A stretch of 64,000 nucleotides of DNA from assembly GCA_021432635.1 (NCBI GenBank), contig MU270033.1, positions 350,537 to 414,536 on the forward strand, read 5' to 3'. The stretch's first letter is position 1. The number at the start of each line of letters is the position of its first letter. The translations under genes and the position numbers were made by a program. Below the pieces are notes generated by a model that was given only the letters and a program-made list of their open reading frames with translations, had not been told where the DNA came from and searched no databases. This document shows positions 45,647-57,547 of the stretch, piece by piece. Source of the stretch: Thozetella sp. PMI_491 (lineage: Eukaryota; Ascomycota; Sordariomycetes; Chaetosphaeriales; Chaetosphaeriaceae).

Positions 45647-46317
45647 GTAGTATAACGGGTTCTGGATTGGTTTTGGAAATCGGGTTTTGGATTGCTTGCT
45701 CACAGGATATTATACCCATGCATTGGCTAGGAGTTTGGTGTTATAAACCAGGAAAATAAGAGTTTCTACTATTTCCACACTTGGGTGTTGCGCCGTGACG
45801 TTGAATATGTGCGACGATGTGAGGAGCCGATATTATCCACGACCGAACCGACACGCTATAGACGCCAGGAAGCCCGATGGCTGCCCCTGTGATTGTCGAC
45901 TATCTAGTTGACGATCACTTTCTATCGGACCGAGAGAGTACGAGAAATTACTGTGGATGAGTATAGAGTAAGAGCTCAAATATTAGGCAGCCGCAGTTTC
46001 ATTCCCCTTCTCTCGCAAAGAAATCATTCTCGTATACCACAGATGGCCCTGTTCAGTGAGACTTCCCGGTCACTCGCGTCCCAAGTACATGATAGTTTGT
46101 TGTATCGATTCAGGGGAAGACCGGAAATGTGGGGCGATAATTCTGCCGGATGGGGCTAAGGCAGGCACCCCGTAGGAGGAAGGCGGTGTCTAGGCTTTTG
46201 CTGAGGGCTTGCTTAATTTTCCCGCCCACACAAATGCGCGAACTTCTCTTCCACAATCCTCGTCCGCCAAATCTTGTCGTCAATCCATCCTCGACAGCAC
46301 ACGACAAATCATTCACA
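45647..46317. other. Intergenic between Sfi1-like and L26 genes
   Basis: A tandem spacer with the promoter of the ribosomal protein gene. A CT-rich leader lies near 46240-46290. No other gene is supported. Confidence 0.5.
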
Positions 46318-46868
46318 ATGGGTAAGGTCAACAAGGGTAAGTAAAGATATTTCCTCTAGATGCGTCTGAGATATCCATGATTGACAATGGCGAATACAGT
46401 CCTCCACTCCTCCCGGAGCAAGTCGCGCAAGGCGCACTTCAGCGCCGGCTCTGGCGAGCGCCGCAATATCATGAGTGCTCCCCTTAGCAAGGAGCTCCGT
46501 GAGAAGTACAACGTACGTTTTAGCATATCCATGATTCTTTCTCTCGTTGTCGGCGATTAGCTAACGGTGCTGTCCTCCAGGTCCGCAGCATCCCCATCCG
46601 CAAGGACGACGAGGTCCAAATCGTGCGCGGCTCCAACAAGGACAAGGAGGGCAAGGTCACCTCGGTCTACCGTCTTAAATACGTGATCCACGTCGAGCGC
46701 GTCACCCGCGAGAAGGCCAACGGCGCCAGCGTTCCTCTCGGCATCCACCCCAGCAACGTCGTCATCACCAAGCTCAAGCTCGACAAGGACCGTGAGAACA
46801 TCCTGGAGCGCATCAAGATCGGCCGTGAGCTCGCCGCCAAGGCGAAGGGCAAGAAGGTCAAGGCTTAA
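46318..46868 (+). CDS. RPL26: Ribosomal protein L26 (uL24), cytosolic 60S
   Basis: Three exons, 46318-46336, 46400-46512 and 46581-46868 (introns of 63 and 68 nt), give 139 residues, a usual length for this family. The start is [20 protein letters not shown], with the KOW-containing core [20 protein letters not shown] and the C-terminal GREL...KGKKVKA. The first exon codes only six complete residues and is a microexon; splicing there is fixed by the family N-terminus. It is a large-subunit protein near the exit tunnel. The short first exon is a common layout in fungal ribosomal protein genes. Confidence 0.97.
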
Positions 46869-47709
46869 ACAAGCCGACGACGACGATGTGGACGACGGCC
46901 GCCCTAGCGGGCTGGCAAAAAGAGGCTGAAAAAGCGACATTTTGATGACTTCGATCGACGGAAATTCTCGGCACGATATCCAGGTTTCCAAACATCGGTG
47001 GGTTTCTCTGGCGTCTAGCGGTTGCATGCATTCAACGGCAGCCCGTCTGGTCACGACGATGGCGGCCGCTTGGAAGGGTTTGGGTCGGATCTAGATGCAG
47101 AGAATACAACACACGAGACGTTTTGTTCTCAATGGCCATTTCACCTCGCCTCGCTCCGGTGCGCTGTGAAATGTTCCATGGGAGGTGCTCCCGAAGTCTC
47201 AATCTGTCCTCGAAGAGAGGGCCGATTCCCTCTCACTGCTATGGTGACATGTCCCCTGGCTAATCTCGGCAGCTGTAACCAAGTCCACCGGGCAACCCTC
47301 GTATACTCTTCCAAGAGGAACAGACTACACATCCCGGATGCCTAGAAAAGGTAGGGAAACCGCTAGATTATCTCCTCGTTAATCCAATATTCCGATGGAT
47401 CTCGAGGTATACGACTGGCGAAGAGCAAACTCAGCAGAGAGAGATCTCACCAGACTCTCCTGTTCTCGCCTGCAGACTTTCACCGAGATAGCTCCGTGAC
47501 TGTGGAAGTTTGATGGCGAGAGACATCACCATCAGAGGCAGGGACGTGGTTGATAGAAGACCTAGGCCGGACATAGCCGTCTGAATATAACAATTACGGG
47601 TTCGCCGCAGACTATTCAGTCCATCATGCGATCAACATTTGGCTATGACCATTTGACGTGAACCATGCTCTGCACAAGATGATACTTTTTTTGGCGGCAA
47701 TGGCGCTCT
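46869..47709. other. Intergenic, convergent 3' ends
   Basis: The stretch lies between L26 and the converging dehydrogenase gene. Nothing else is recognised. Confidence 0.5.
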
Positions 47710-48647
47710 CTACAGTTTCTGGCTGTCCATCCACTCCTGCGCCTTGCCCTTCCACTCGTCCCGCCACCTCGTCAGGGGCGGCCGGCCCTCAACGAGGTCG
47801 CCCACGCTCCAGAGCATGCGCTTCTTGTCCGTCTCCTCGGCCACGTCATTGTCCGGGCACAGCACGTAGAACTTACCCTCGGCCATCTTCTCCTCCAGGT
47901 AGTCGACCACTTGCTCGGGGAACCACGCACCCGCGGGCTTCTCCTTACCCGCACCCGGCTTGTTGCCCGTCAGCGCTGTGAAAGTCCAGCCCGGCACGAG
48001 CAGGTGCACGGTGAGGTTGGACTCGTTGCGCAGGTCGAAGCTCAGGTGTTCGGCCAGCGTCTTGACCGCTGCCTTGGACGCGTTGTACGCCGGGTTGCCG
48101 GGAGGGTTGGTAATGCCCTGCTTGGAGCCGGTGATGACCACGGATGACCGCGCGCCCGTAGCCGCCGCAGCCTTGACCGCCGGCAGGAAGGTCGTGATGC
48201 CGTGGATCACGCCCCAGAGGTTCACATCCAGGATCGCCTTGAAGTTGGCTGGGTCCTCCCACGACGTCGGCCTCCCGATGCCGGCGTTGAGGGCGAGGAG
48301 GTTGATCTTGCCTATGCGGCGGTCTCACTCAGCCCTTTCTGCGCACTTCACGAAAGGGGCCCCGCGAACCAAGTGCGGATGGATAGAGCTAGAGTCGACT
48401 CACCTCCAAAGTCGGCATCGACCATGCTCTTGAGCTTGGCCCAGTCCTCGGGCTTGGTCACGTCCGCCTTGATCGTGGTGACGTCGCCGCCGACCGCGGC
48501 GGGCACGGCTTCGAGCTGCGCGTCGTCCCAGTCGGCCACCAGCACCTTGAGGCCGTAGCCGCTTACTTTCTTAGCCAGGGCGAGGCCAATGCCCGAGGCG
48601 CCACCCGTGATGAGGGCCGTGTGCCCGGCTTTGAAGACGGCAGCCAT
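47710..48647 (-). CDS. Short-chain dehydrogenase/reductase (classical SDR)
   Basis: Exons 48647-48404 and 48311-47710 (92-nt intron, phase 1, junction DFG/G/KINLL) give 281 residues. It is a Rossmann NAD(P)-dependent oxidoreductase of unknown substrate. Motifs: TGGASGIG at 14-21, the cofactor-specificity acidic residue in VLVADWDDA, NAG at 90-92, catalytic S144, and Y157xxxK161 in AYNASKAAVK. The DW after the second strand favours NAD over NADP. There is no signal or membrane segment. Its neighbours do not suggest a pathway, so the substrate is left open. Confidence 0.93.
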
Positions 48648-49384
48648 TGTATGTTACTTGGGGTGATCTTGGAAGAGGATAATGGACCTTTCTCAAGCCA
48701 GTGAGATGAGGTGGGTGCGCTGAGAGGGGTAAGAACGGAGGTCAGTCAGTCTTCCTAACTCGGTAGAATGAGAAAGCGACCTGACGATTTCTTGGACTCG
48801 GGCCGCCCGTCATTTCTTTCTAACGCTTTCAAGGTTGGGAACTGACCTGGAGGAAGGGGTGATGCTCACTCTAGCACTGAGTAAGTGGGGTGTTCAGCAG
48901 AGCTCTACAAAGTAATGCTGCTGGGTGAGTGAGGGGATCAACGTCATGCATGAGCTCTAGGTTTTTAAAACCCAAACCGCCGGATATACCTCCTCCCCAC
49001 GGCACCTTTAAGTCCGAAGTTATCGGCGTCGTGGCCCAGGGCGTCGGGGAGTATTCGGGAAGAGGGGCTCCGGTGCTGCAGTATAGTACCATTTGGTATT
49101 GCTAATTCTTGGATAACAGGTTCCGCCCCTCCTTGTTCCTAGCCTCCTCCTCCAAAGAAGCCGTCTCTATCCGGACCACCGGTGAAAGACGCAGCTCTCA
49201 ACGCCGTCAAAACTCCACCATGTAGAGCCCGCCGTTATGGGGCCACGATGATTCGCACACAAAAAAAACCAATAGTAGACACGCATCATTCGCCAAGGTA
49301 TCGTAATTCACAACCCACCACGGCCCCCGTCGGTCAGCGTGCCTGAGTCGTAGATCCTAGGTGCTCTCTCCAGTAGCGCCCTTC
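48648..49384. other. Intergenic
   Basis: Upstream region of the dehydrogenase gene and downstream region of the SWI/SNF gene. An A8 tract is near 49261. No gene is seen. Confidence 0.5.
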
Positions 49385-51329
49385 TCAACGATACATCGGC
49401 TGCTTGGCCAACAAGACGTTGACGCTCTCGCGCGCATTCGATGTCGCCCAGATGCTGTCGGCCCCGCCCACACGCCACTCATCACCCGTGGCCTCCATTC
49501 CGCCTCGCGGCGCCTCCGCCATGATGGCCTCAAGGTCGCGCTTCTGCGAGCTCAGCCAGGTGCGAACGAAAGTGACGGGGTCTGCCTCGAGAGCTGCCAG
49601 GAACTCGTAGCGCGCTTTGTGGTCAACCAGCGCGTTAACGAGAGTCACAACCTGGTCATCCCGCAGTGCCACCTCCTTCAGCATCCCGTGGAAAGCCGGG
49701 TTGTGGTAGAATTTGGTCATCTTGACGCGCAAGGGGCAGTCCACCGTCACACGCACGTCGTAGACGGTCGGCTGGGCGTTCTTGTGGAACTCCTCATCGA
49801 CACGAATCGTGTAGGGCAGCTTGACGGGAGGTAGCGGCTTGAGGTGAGGGTTGATGTACTCGGACAGGTAGGGGATGAAACCCGCTTCGGAGCCACGGGG
49901 GAGGATCTGTCGTAACGGATTGGTTAGTGGCGAGCTCACTTTTCACCGCAGCATGGAGACAGCCATGGATTCCTTACCTTTCTCAACGAATCGTCGCACC
50001 GGAAATTCCTCTTCTCCTCGTCCTCCTGCAGCCCCATGAGCTTGATGTACTCCCACAGCGCGAGCACAACCTCCTGGCGCGTGGCCTCCTTCATGTCCAC
50101 CACCTCCTCGAGCTCGGGGCTCAGCTCGAATTTCTCTGGCTCCTCGTCCCGGAACAGGTTGATGGTGATGTTCATGTTTTCGTCCCCGTTCCTCTTGAAG
50201 GTGAACTCGTCGAAGTCGGCCGCAGCGGGCAAGTTGGATCCCTGCGGCGTCCGATCCGGCTTCTTCCACTCGATGTTGGCGTCGCCGCCCAGCCGCGACC
50301 GCGCGCTGCGGTCAAAGTCGACCGTTAGAGACTTGAAGAAGTGGGAGAAGCGGAATCGGTCGCCGGGCTTGCCATCGACGGGCTTCTTGGGCTTGTCGGC
50401 CTTGTCGGGCTTTTCGTCCGTATCCATCTTGTCAGCATCCTCCGCCGCGGGCTTCTTGTCCCCAGCCGCGCTGTCCTCGGCTTCCTCTTCCTTCGTGGGA
50501 TCCTCGTCGTCGTCAAGCAGGCGGGCCTCGATCTTGACCCTGTACGACGCTTCCGCGTTGGTGGAGAAATCAAAGTTGTCAATGTTGACACCGGTGGCCT
50601 GCCATGCCTGGTCCTCGACCGTGTTGGAGATCCAGAGACGCAGCGTCTTGGTGCGCTTCGCATTGCGGTTCATCGAGTCGTAGATGTCGACCCGCTTCCG
50701 CGTGATGGTCGCGTCCAGGCGGCGCTCGAAGTCGCGTAGACGGTTGTAGTTCTTGACCAGCTGGCCGCCGTCCACCACGACGTCCTCGAGGCCGGATGGC
50801 AACGTCTTGTCATTGGGCTTGCGCGCCTTGCGCTTGTTGAGATCGTTGGCGTAGGGCTGCGCGTGCTGCTGGTGGGTGGCCATCTGGGCCTGGTTGGCCT
50901 GCATCTGGTGGTGCTGGCCGGGCTGCATCATGGGGCCTGCGTGCGCGGAAGGCGGGATGGGTCAGCTATGGAAAGGTCGGCGCTCGAGGCGAGATTGGGG
51001 ATGGGATTGGTTTGACAGGGTGCGAGGGCCACGGCCGAGATTTTATGGACACTGGTAAACGATGGTCACGCTCCACATGGCCGAGCCTAGCTCAGACCGG
51101 GGGGTTTCTACAGGGCGCGGCGGGGAGACCCAAGGAAAATCCGTCGGGCAAAAAAGAGGGCCAGGTGGGATGGATGGGGATGTCATCACCGCCCCTAGGG
51201 AAAGGCTAGAAGATTGAACGTACCGATTCCACCGCGGCCCCGGCTGGGTTGAGGCCCTCCGTGATGGACTGGTGCAGCGGGTCGCGGCACGCCCTGTTGG
51301 GGGTATCCGCGAAACTGGTGCGCCTGCAT
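49385..51329 (-). CDS. SWI/SNF subunit with SWIB domain (Snf12/SMARCD/Ssr3 family)
   Basis: Three exons, 51329-51224, 50936-49978 and 49906-49385 (introns of 287 and 71 nt), give 528 residues. The first junction, RGRGGI/G/PMMQPG, is in phase and puts a Gln/Pro-rich N-terminus (MQAHQFRGYPQQG) on the protein. The middle has the family's N-terminal block (SGLEDVVVDGGQLVKNYNRL, RLWISNTVEDQAW), then an acidic Lys/Glu/Asp stretch (~180-220) and the SWIB fold (KFELSPELEEVVDMKEATRQ, ALWEYIKLMGLQEDEEK, RNFRCDDSLRKILPRGSEAG). Family members are core subunits of SWI/SNF or RSC nucleosome remodellers in the nucleus. Which complex it serves cannot be read here. The first intron is unusually long for this window. 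Confidence 0.92.
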
Positions 51330-52414
51330 CGTGAGCGCAAGTTGGGGCCAGTCGCTACTGCCTGTCGTGCGAACGTCGCAGGAATTGGGCGTATACGGGG
51401 GTGGACTCGTCGAGAGGCGCGTCAATCGCGTCGTGGTTTCTCGTCAGTGGTCGAGACTTGGGGTGTGAAAAGTCGGCCGCCAGAGCCCGGCGACATTTCG
51501 GTCCACATCAAGAAGGGAGAGCCAATCAGAGCTTCGCTCGAAGAAAATGTGGCCTGTGCGCCCAGCCTCCTGAACTCCTTCCCATGCTGCACTTGCAGGT
51601 GTAACGAGGCGTGGCCTCGACATGTCCAATAGATAAGGTAGTTATCGTCTACAACATCGATATTATTGTTTCTCTTTTGCTTTGTGCACATGATGGTAAA
51701 ACATGAGCAGCATCATCGCCTCGGCACGCTAGTGCACCGAGTTTCCCTCACGCGTTTTGCAAGCGCCGTGCCGTCTTACTCTGGGCCTAAACTTACATTG
51801 CCCATCTCAACTTGGACCAGCATACCAAATACACCCACACGCACCGGACCCACATAGCCTCCCCTGCGGACTACAGATACAACTGCCGTTGCACTTCTGA
51901 GAGCTGTGAGAAGAAGATTGCATTTTTAATGCATACCTTGTATACTAAAGTGATAGATGAGTGGCCGGATACGATGCATGCCCATCTTTAAACCTGCGCC
52001 ACGCTACCAAAATGCCGATTAAAGGTGCTACTAGCAAACAATGTCTCGCCGGCCTCCTCTACCCGGCCTTTCGTCTCTCCGAACCATCCCGAAGCAGTTC
52101 CAAGCCTGCGAACGCTGTTGGGAGTACTAAGAAGAGTCCCTATGTAGTGTGCAAGTGAGATGGGGCGAGACGGATCCCCGCCCGAGTCCCTTGACCCATC
52201 CTGTCCATTCCCATGCTCTCTGGTATTTTTCGTGGTCGAAGCGGTGACAAGAATTTTTTTCTTAAAGAAAAAGAAAACAAAAATGGCGGGGTTGGGGGTT
52301 GGTTATGGGCAGAAGTGTAGGGTGCAAGGTATTGAGTATATCGTCATGTACGTCTTCAAGAGCCGCCTGTCATCGTCTGGCGGGTTGTCTCAGGCAAATC
52401 GAGCTAAGCATCCC
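51330..52414. other. Intergenic
   Basis: The SWI/SNF gene promoter and the 3' region of the kinase gene. An A/T-rich patch with mixed A runs lies near 52252-52286. No gene or RNA is recognised. Confidence 0.5.
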
Positions 52415-55069
52415 CTAGAATTGAGCCGACGGCCCCAGTCCGTTCTTGGATTGTCGCTTGCTGAAGCGGTTCCTCTTTACGTTGGGCTCCTGGTCCAAGC
52501 TGGCCTGGCTCTTGGTAAGCTGGTTGCGACCGCCCCGGTCGCTAATGCTAAATCCGTCCGGGTAAGTGACCCTGCCGCCAAGAGTGCTAGCTGGGCTGGA
52601 CATGGATGAGTCCCCGAAGCCGTTGTCGCTGCTGTAGGACCCCGTCAAGTTCTGGCTTAGGGCGAAATCTTTCGCCCGCTCCAGACACGCCAGCCACTCT
52701 TCTACATTGGTCTGGCCACCATCGGAAGATGGGGAGGCTGATGACTTAGGCTCCTCAAAGCTGTAGTGCACACCGCCCTGTTCGATACGGTTAGGGTCAA
52801 TATCCGGGGCAAAGAGTTGTGAGAAGAGCCGGGCGAGGGAGGAGGCGTGGCAACTTACGGTATCGACGCACCAGACCACCTGGCCCTTGGCGTCAACCTG
52901 GCTCCTCCACGCACAGTCAGGCGCAAGCAACGAGATCTCTTGTTTCGCCCTCTTCTCCTCGCCACCTGCCGGCGCCAATACGATCCGTCCGCTGCTGGTT
53001 ACCATGACCAGCCTCTGCCTCTTCTTGGTCGTGCTGCCCCCGAAGAAACGGGACAGCTTCTTGTGTCCATCGTCTCCCTTTCCGTGCGGGCTATTAGGGA
53101 TCGGCGAGGAGATCACCATAAGGTCGCCAAGCTTCAGAATCCGCTCGTTGTTCCTCGTCAGGACGGGCGACCACTCGATATCCAGCTGCGTGGGCGGCGG
53201 CAGTTCAGTGATGATACGGGCGGGCCGTTGGCCGTTTGCCTGAGTTGGCGGTCCTCTGGTTGGGATAGGCTGAGGGGCGGTAGGTGCTGAGAGACCTCCG
53301 TTGAGCTGAATGATGTTTGGTGCCTGCGCTGGCGGGACGTAGGGGCGCAGGCGTGGCGCCTTGGTCTTCCAGAGCATCTTGCCAAACGGTTGTCCATCAA
53401 AGAATTCGTGGTTCTTGATGTGCTCAACCGTCACCCGACGGCCTGGGTCAAGCACTAAACACCGCTCCACCAAATCGCGAGCCGCTGGAGGGAACCCAGG
53501 TGGGAACTCATACTCGAGGTTTACGATCTTTTGGAAGGTGAGATACTCAGATCCTCCCTTGAAGGGTGGTCGCCCAACCAGGAGCTGGTAGATGATGCAT
53601 CCGAACGCCCAGATATCGCTGGGCTTGCCGGCAGACTTGTCTGTCAGCAGCTCAGGACTTACATACTCCGCCGTGCCGACGAACGACGCGTTGCGCTTCG
53701 TGTCCGAGTTCTGGCCCGGCACATCTTCCATTGGCCGTGGGTCCCTTGGGTCCGGTAGGAGTTTGGCTGTCCCAAAGTCTGTGATCTTAATGTGCATCTG
53801 GTCGTCCAACAACACGTTCTCTGGCTTCAGGTCACGGTGTATGACACCCCTCGAGTGCATGTACTCTATCGCATCGAGGATCTGGGCACCGTAAAATCTC
53901 GTGCACTCGACGTCGAAGGTCCCCGTCTTCTTCAAAACACCAAGCAGCTCTCCGCCGTTGCACAGGTCGAGGACGTAGTATAGGGATGTCTCGTCTTGGA
54001 AGGTGTAGTAGAGCCGAACGATGCCGGGGTGTTCGGTAAGGCGGTTGAGGGTGTTCTTCTCAATATTGACGTATTTTATCTTCTTCTCCTTGATTATGTG
54101 CTTCTTCTCCAGTACCTTAACCGCATACTCACGCAGTGTCTGGCGATCTGTGGCAAGGTACACCGTGCTGTATGATCCCTCGCCGAGGATCCGGCCGAAA
54201 GAGAAATCACGGACTCCTTTCTTGACCGACTTGAGGACGGTCCGGCCCTCGGCGTCGATCTCTCTCCTTACGCCGACTGCGGCGCCTTTGTCCTTCCACT
54301 CCTCGCTGCTCGTCATGGGCCCGATATCAGGCCCAATGCTGTAGTTGGCGCTCGACGGTGGCGCATGAGGCACCCCGGGCACAGAGGCGTACCCTCCACC
54401 CATACCTTTGGAGCTCCTCCTAGGGGGCAAAGGACCATTGGGGCCGACGGCGGGTGGAATCGCCGCTGGACGGCCGGCTGGGTAGGATCGACTCGACTCT
54501 CGCGAAGGCACTGGCGCCGTGTTCGGTATTCCGGATCTCGAATCACTTCTCGTCGGCATCCCGTACGTTGAAGATCGCGCCTGCTGGGAGCCGTACTGGG
54601 AGCCGATCAGGTCCTGGTCAGGGTTCACGGAGCTTTGAAACGCCGCAGATATGGGTCGTGAGCCGGGAGACCGTCCTACCGCTGCCGGCAGCGTCGGTGC
54701 TGCGTGGGACTGGTACTGATAATGTGGCTCCAGATGCGGCTCTTCAGGACCCGTGGACAAGGGGATGCCTCGTGCTGCATTCAGGCTATCCTGTGCCGAC
54801 TTGAGGATGGCGGCGGCGGACTCGTACGTATGGGGGGAGGTTCGAATGTGGTCTCTGCTACTCGTCTGGTATGCCGGAGTGGCTTGGGAGTTCGGTAGGG
54901 ATGAGTCGATCGAAGGGGGGATATCTTCCCCTGGATTCCTGACGGTCGGGCTCGGCTGGGCGTCATCGGGCTCAGCCGACGTCTCCCTGGCGGGACTCGA
55001 GGTGGCATCGTCGGGATTGGCGATCCTCAAGCCCCCGAGGGCCCTCGACAGGCTTAGGTCACCGTTCAT
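52415..55069 (-). CDS. PDK1-type AGC protein kinase (Pkh1/Ksg1 family) with PH domain
   Basis: Exons 55069-52859 and 52777-52415 give 857 residues; without splicing the 81-nt in-frame segment the frame is still open at 884. The first ~280 residues are Ser/Pro-rich. The kinase domain spans ~285-560: GEGSYSTVY, AVKVLEKKHI, HRDLKPENV, ITDFGTAKL, and the activation loop NASFVGTAEYVSPELL with a serine where human PDK1 has S241. A PH domain follows at ~645-770, interrupted by the intron at VVWCVDT/GGVHYSFE. PDK1 kinases phosphorylate the activation loop of AGC kinases and in fungi are linked to sphingolipid signalling. The intron is supported by a GTAAGT donor, a CCCTAACC branch and a CAG acceptor. 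The C-terminus is Ser-rich. Confidence 0.95.
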   Translation of the reverse strand: MNGDLSLSRALGGLRIANPDDATSSPARETSAEPDDAQPSPTVRNPGEDIPPSIDSSLPNSQATPAYQTSSRDHIRTSPHTYESAAAILKSAQDSLNAARGIPLSTGPEEPHLEPHYQYQSHAAPTLPAAVGRSPGSRPISAAFQSSVNPDQDLIGSQYGSQQARSSTYGMPTRSDSRSGIPNTAPVPSRESSRSYPAGRPAAIPPAVGPNGPLPPRRSSKGMGGGYASVPGVPHAPPSSANYSIGPDIGPMTSSEEWKDKGAAVGVRREIDAEGRTVLKSVKKGVRDFSFGRILGEGSYSTVYLATDRQTLREYAVKVLEKKHIIKEKKIKYVNIEKNTLNRLTEHPGIVRLYYTFQDETSLYYVLDLCNGGELLGVLKKTGTFDVECTRFYGAQILDAIEYMHSRGVIHRDLKPENVLLDDQMHIKITDFGTAKLLPDPRDPRPMEDVPGQNSDTKRNASFVGTAEYVSPELLTDKSAGKPSDIWAFGCIIYQLLVGRPPFKGGSEYLTFQKIVNLEYEFPPGFPPAARDLVERCLVLDPGRRVTVEHIKNHEFFDGQPFGKMLWKTKAPRLRPYVPPAQAPNIIQLNGGLSAPTAPQPIPTRGPPTQANGQRPARIITELPPPTQLDIEWSPVLTRNNERILKLGDLMVISSPIPNSPHGKGDDGHKKLSRFFGGSTTKKRQRLVMVTSSGRIVLAPAGGEEKRAKQEISLLAPDCAWRSQVDAKGQVVWCVDTVSCHASSLARLFSQLFAPDIDPNRIEQGGVHYSFEEPKSSASPSSDGGQTNVEEWLACLERAKDFALSQNLTGSYSSDNGFGDSSMSSPASTLGGRVTYPDGFSISDRGGRNQLTKSQASLDQEPNVKRNRFSKRQSKNGLGPSAQF

Positions 55070-57547
55070 GATGCTTCGAGCCGCGGCCCCACACTACACA
55101 CGAAACGCAAGCCGAAGCGGCGGTGGCACACACGCGCGGCTGGCCGGGGGTGGGAAGGGGAAGAAGACGGCAAGCAAATGATCAAGCAGTCGCCAGAGCC
55201 TGCATGCGGTCGGACGTATATCGCGATGGAGGGCGACCGAGGGAGCGACCGACGAAAGAGCGCGGGGGAGTAACGAATGACGGGGTAGGGGGGCGGTCGG
55301 ATGAGATGTCCGTGATGGGCCGGCCGGTCAGTCGATCGGACGCTGGAGGGGAAGTGGTGAGGGGCGGACAATGAATATCGCAGGAGCACCAGGCGGTCGG
55401 ATGGGCGGTGTCGACCCGGCTGCAGATGCAAAAAATCGGTGACGCACTGTCTCCTGTCTAAGGTCTTGGGACGGAAAATAGATTGCTGGGGGGTTCCCTG
55501 AGAAGAGGGTGGGTTTGCTGGTGTATCGTGGCTTCCAAGGCCCAAGAGAACCAAGCGAAAGGATGGGCGCGGTTAAGGAACCCGTTCGGGAGTCAATGGC
55601 TTTTGCCCCGAGTCGTGAAGGTCCTGACCACTTTCCCTCCCATGTTCTGCGTTAGCAATGCCAGCGCCCGACAGCAGCAGCACGCATCACCCACACCAAC
55701 ACGAAGGGTTTGCGGAGGGGAGGATATATTTCAAAAACGCAAGACCGGCCAGAGAGGCGCATCCCAGTCTGTTGTGCCAGGCTGAGGAATGTCGCGCGGT
55801 GCCTTTGTCCACGGTAAAGCGATTTAAGGTTCGGGGAGGAAAAGGATAGAGTGTCGTACGTACAGGAGAGACGGCAGCCACGGCGAAGCAAAGGCCCAGG
55901 CAAGCCAGGTGCCCAATCTCCAAATGTCTGGGTCCGCCTATCCGCTCTGGACTGGACTGGGGATTCGATTCAGTCCGGTCGGTCGGGGGGCCCTCTAGCC
56001 CCGGTTTTCCAAAATGGCTCTCGGCGAAGGACAAGAGCGAAGAACAGAGAGAGCGTGCGCGCAGGTTGCACCTTTGGCCCAGCTGTTTCGGGGCCACGAC
56101 CACGGCTGCTCGCACCTTCTCTCTTTTGCTCTCTTCTCAAGAACGGGTCGGCCGCTGTGAGGAAAACAAAAAAGGCGCCTCGCTGGCCTTGGGATATGTG
56201 TATCCGAATTTTACGCACATCACGATCTCCAACTACCTATCTTCGGAACCAGGGCCCAGCGCCGCATCTCGGTAACGCCTGCTAGGGCTCTCCCCTCAAG
56301 GCCCCAAGGGCAAATTTGGCGTCGCTAAAAGCCCGGGAGGCTGCAGGCCAAAAGCTAAGACATCGTCATTGGTGGAGCCTTGTCGGTCGTCGCGACCTGA
56401 GAGGCTGACGAGTGTTCATCTGGAACCGCCCCTCCAGAGGAGCCCCAGAGATTACGAGGCCGGCCGTTCCTCAATATGCAAGATGTCGTCGTTCTGCTGC
56501 ACCACAATCTGTGCTGGGTAAAAGACCTTCCTTCCCAGGGGGTTCATTGTGAAGCGCCTTCGCTCCCCCTTCCAATCAAAGAAGACGAGTCCATACTGCA
56601 AGGACCGGACAGCACAAGGAGGCAAGATAGGCCACGCAGCTTGGGAGGCTGCCCGAAAGAGAGAGATAGAGAGCACAGCGCAGGAGCATCTCGCTGCCCG
56701 TGCGCGGCTCAGGGCAAGGATACTTGACCGGGCCTTTGATTTGCGTGTCTCTACTGTAGGTACGGTCCAGTGAGCGGCGCCTTGCACTTTGGGCCAATGG
56801 CGCTGTCAAGTGTGGCCTTTGCAGCAGTTTGGCAACGCCATGCGAAGTCTTCTGGATCCAGGAACGCCTCGCACGCTTCACTAGGGCGCCGGTGGGTTTT
56901 GAGCGTTTTCCCCCTACTGGGACTTCTGGATGATGGGGCTGCCTGCCTGCATGCGGCGTCCCTGTCCGCTTTTGTCTCTCGAGGCTTCTTCGTCCCGCCA
57001 TCCTCGACATTTTGGCTCAGAACCCCATCTGATCTGACCACCGAATCTCCGGCATACGATAGAGCCCCACTGTGGTTCCTGTCCCCCCGTTCCCTTCAGG
57101 AACACAATCGTGCATTGTCAAAAGAAGACTGCTTGGCCAGCTGTACAGGGCGATTTCACCAGCCAAGGGGGATACTAGAGTCCATTTCTCATGGTTTCTT
57201 ATCAATTTCTAGTTGATTCTAGTCAAGGTTACTAGCGTCTCCGGGCGCAGGGAGCAAAGGAGCATGAAGCAACGTACTCGTACCTAGCACCTAGGTACCT
57301 TCTGAATAGAGAAATGCTGAGATGGAAAGGAGAGAGGCCCGTTGAGCTCTTTGCTCTTGCTTTCAAGATGAACACTGGCTGGGACAAACCCGTGACTGTA
57401 TCACACCTCGAAACCTAAAGGCAGGCGCAATGGGAGGTCCACGGGCCAGGGCCTCCTTGGTGTACGCTACACTTATGGGACGGGACGAGGCAACATCTCT
57501 TGCTCTGCGGCCCTTGACGTATCACGCCACATGAATAAAGACGACTT
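55070..57547. other. Intergenic, divergent promoters
   Basis: About 2.5 kb upstream of the kinase (-) and the 458-residue gene (+). Open frames here are mostly shadows. The only protein-like patches lie on the minus strand near 56452-57041 (listed separately). No RNA gene is recognised. Confidence 0.45.
56452..56595 (-). other. Possible terminal exon of an unresolved gene
   Basis: After a good acceptor (GTCCTTGCAG) the minus strand reads 47 residues in one frame to a TAA, with protein-like sequence (YGLVFFDWKGERRRFTMNPL). A second protein-like minus frame lies just upstream (to about 57041). No donor was found that joins the two in phase, and no family is recognised. It may be a gene fragment, a pseudogene or chance. 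Confidence 0.2.
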
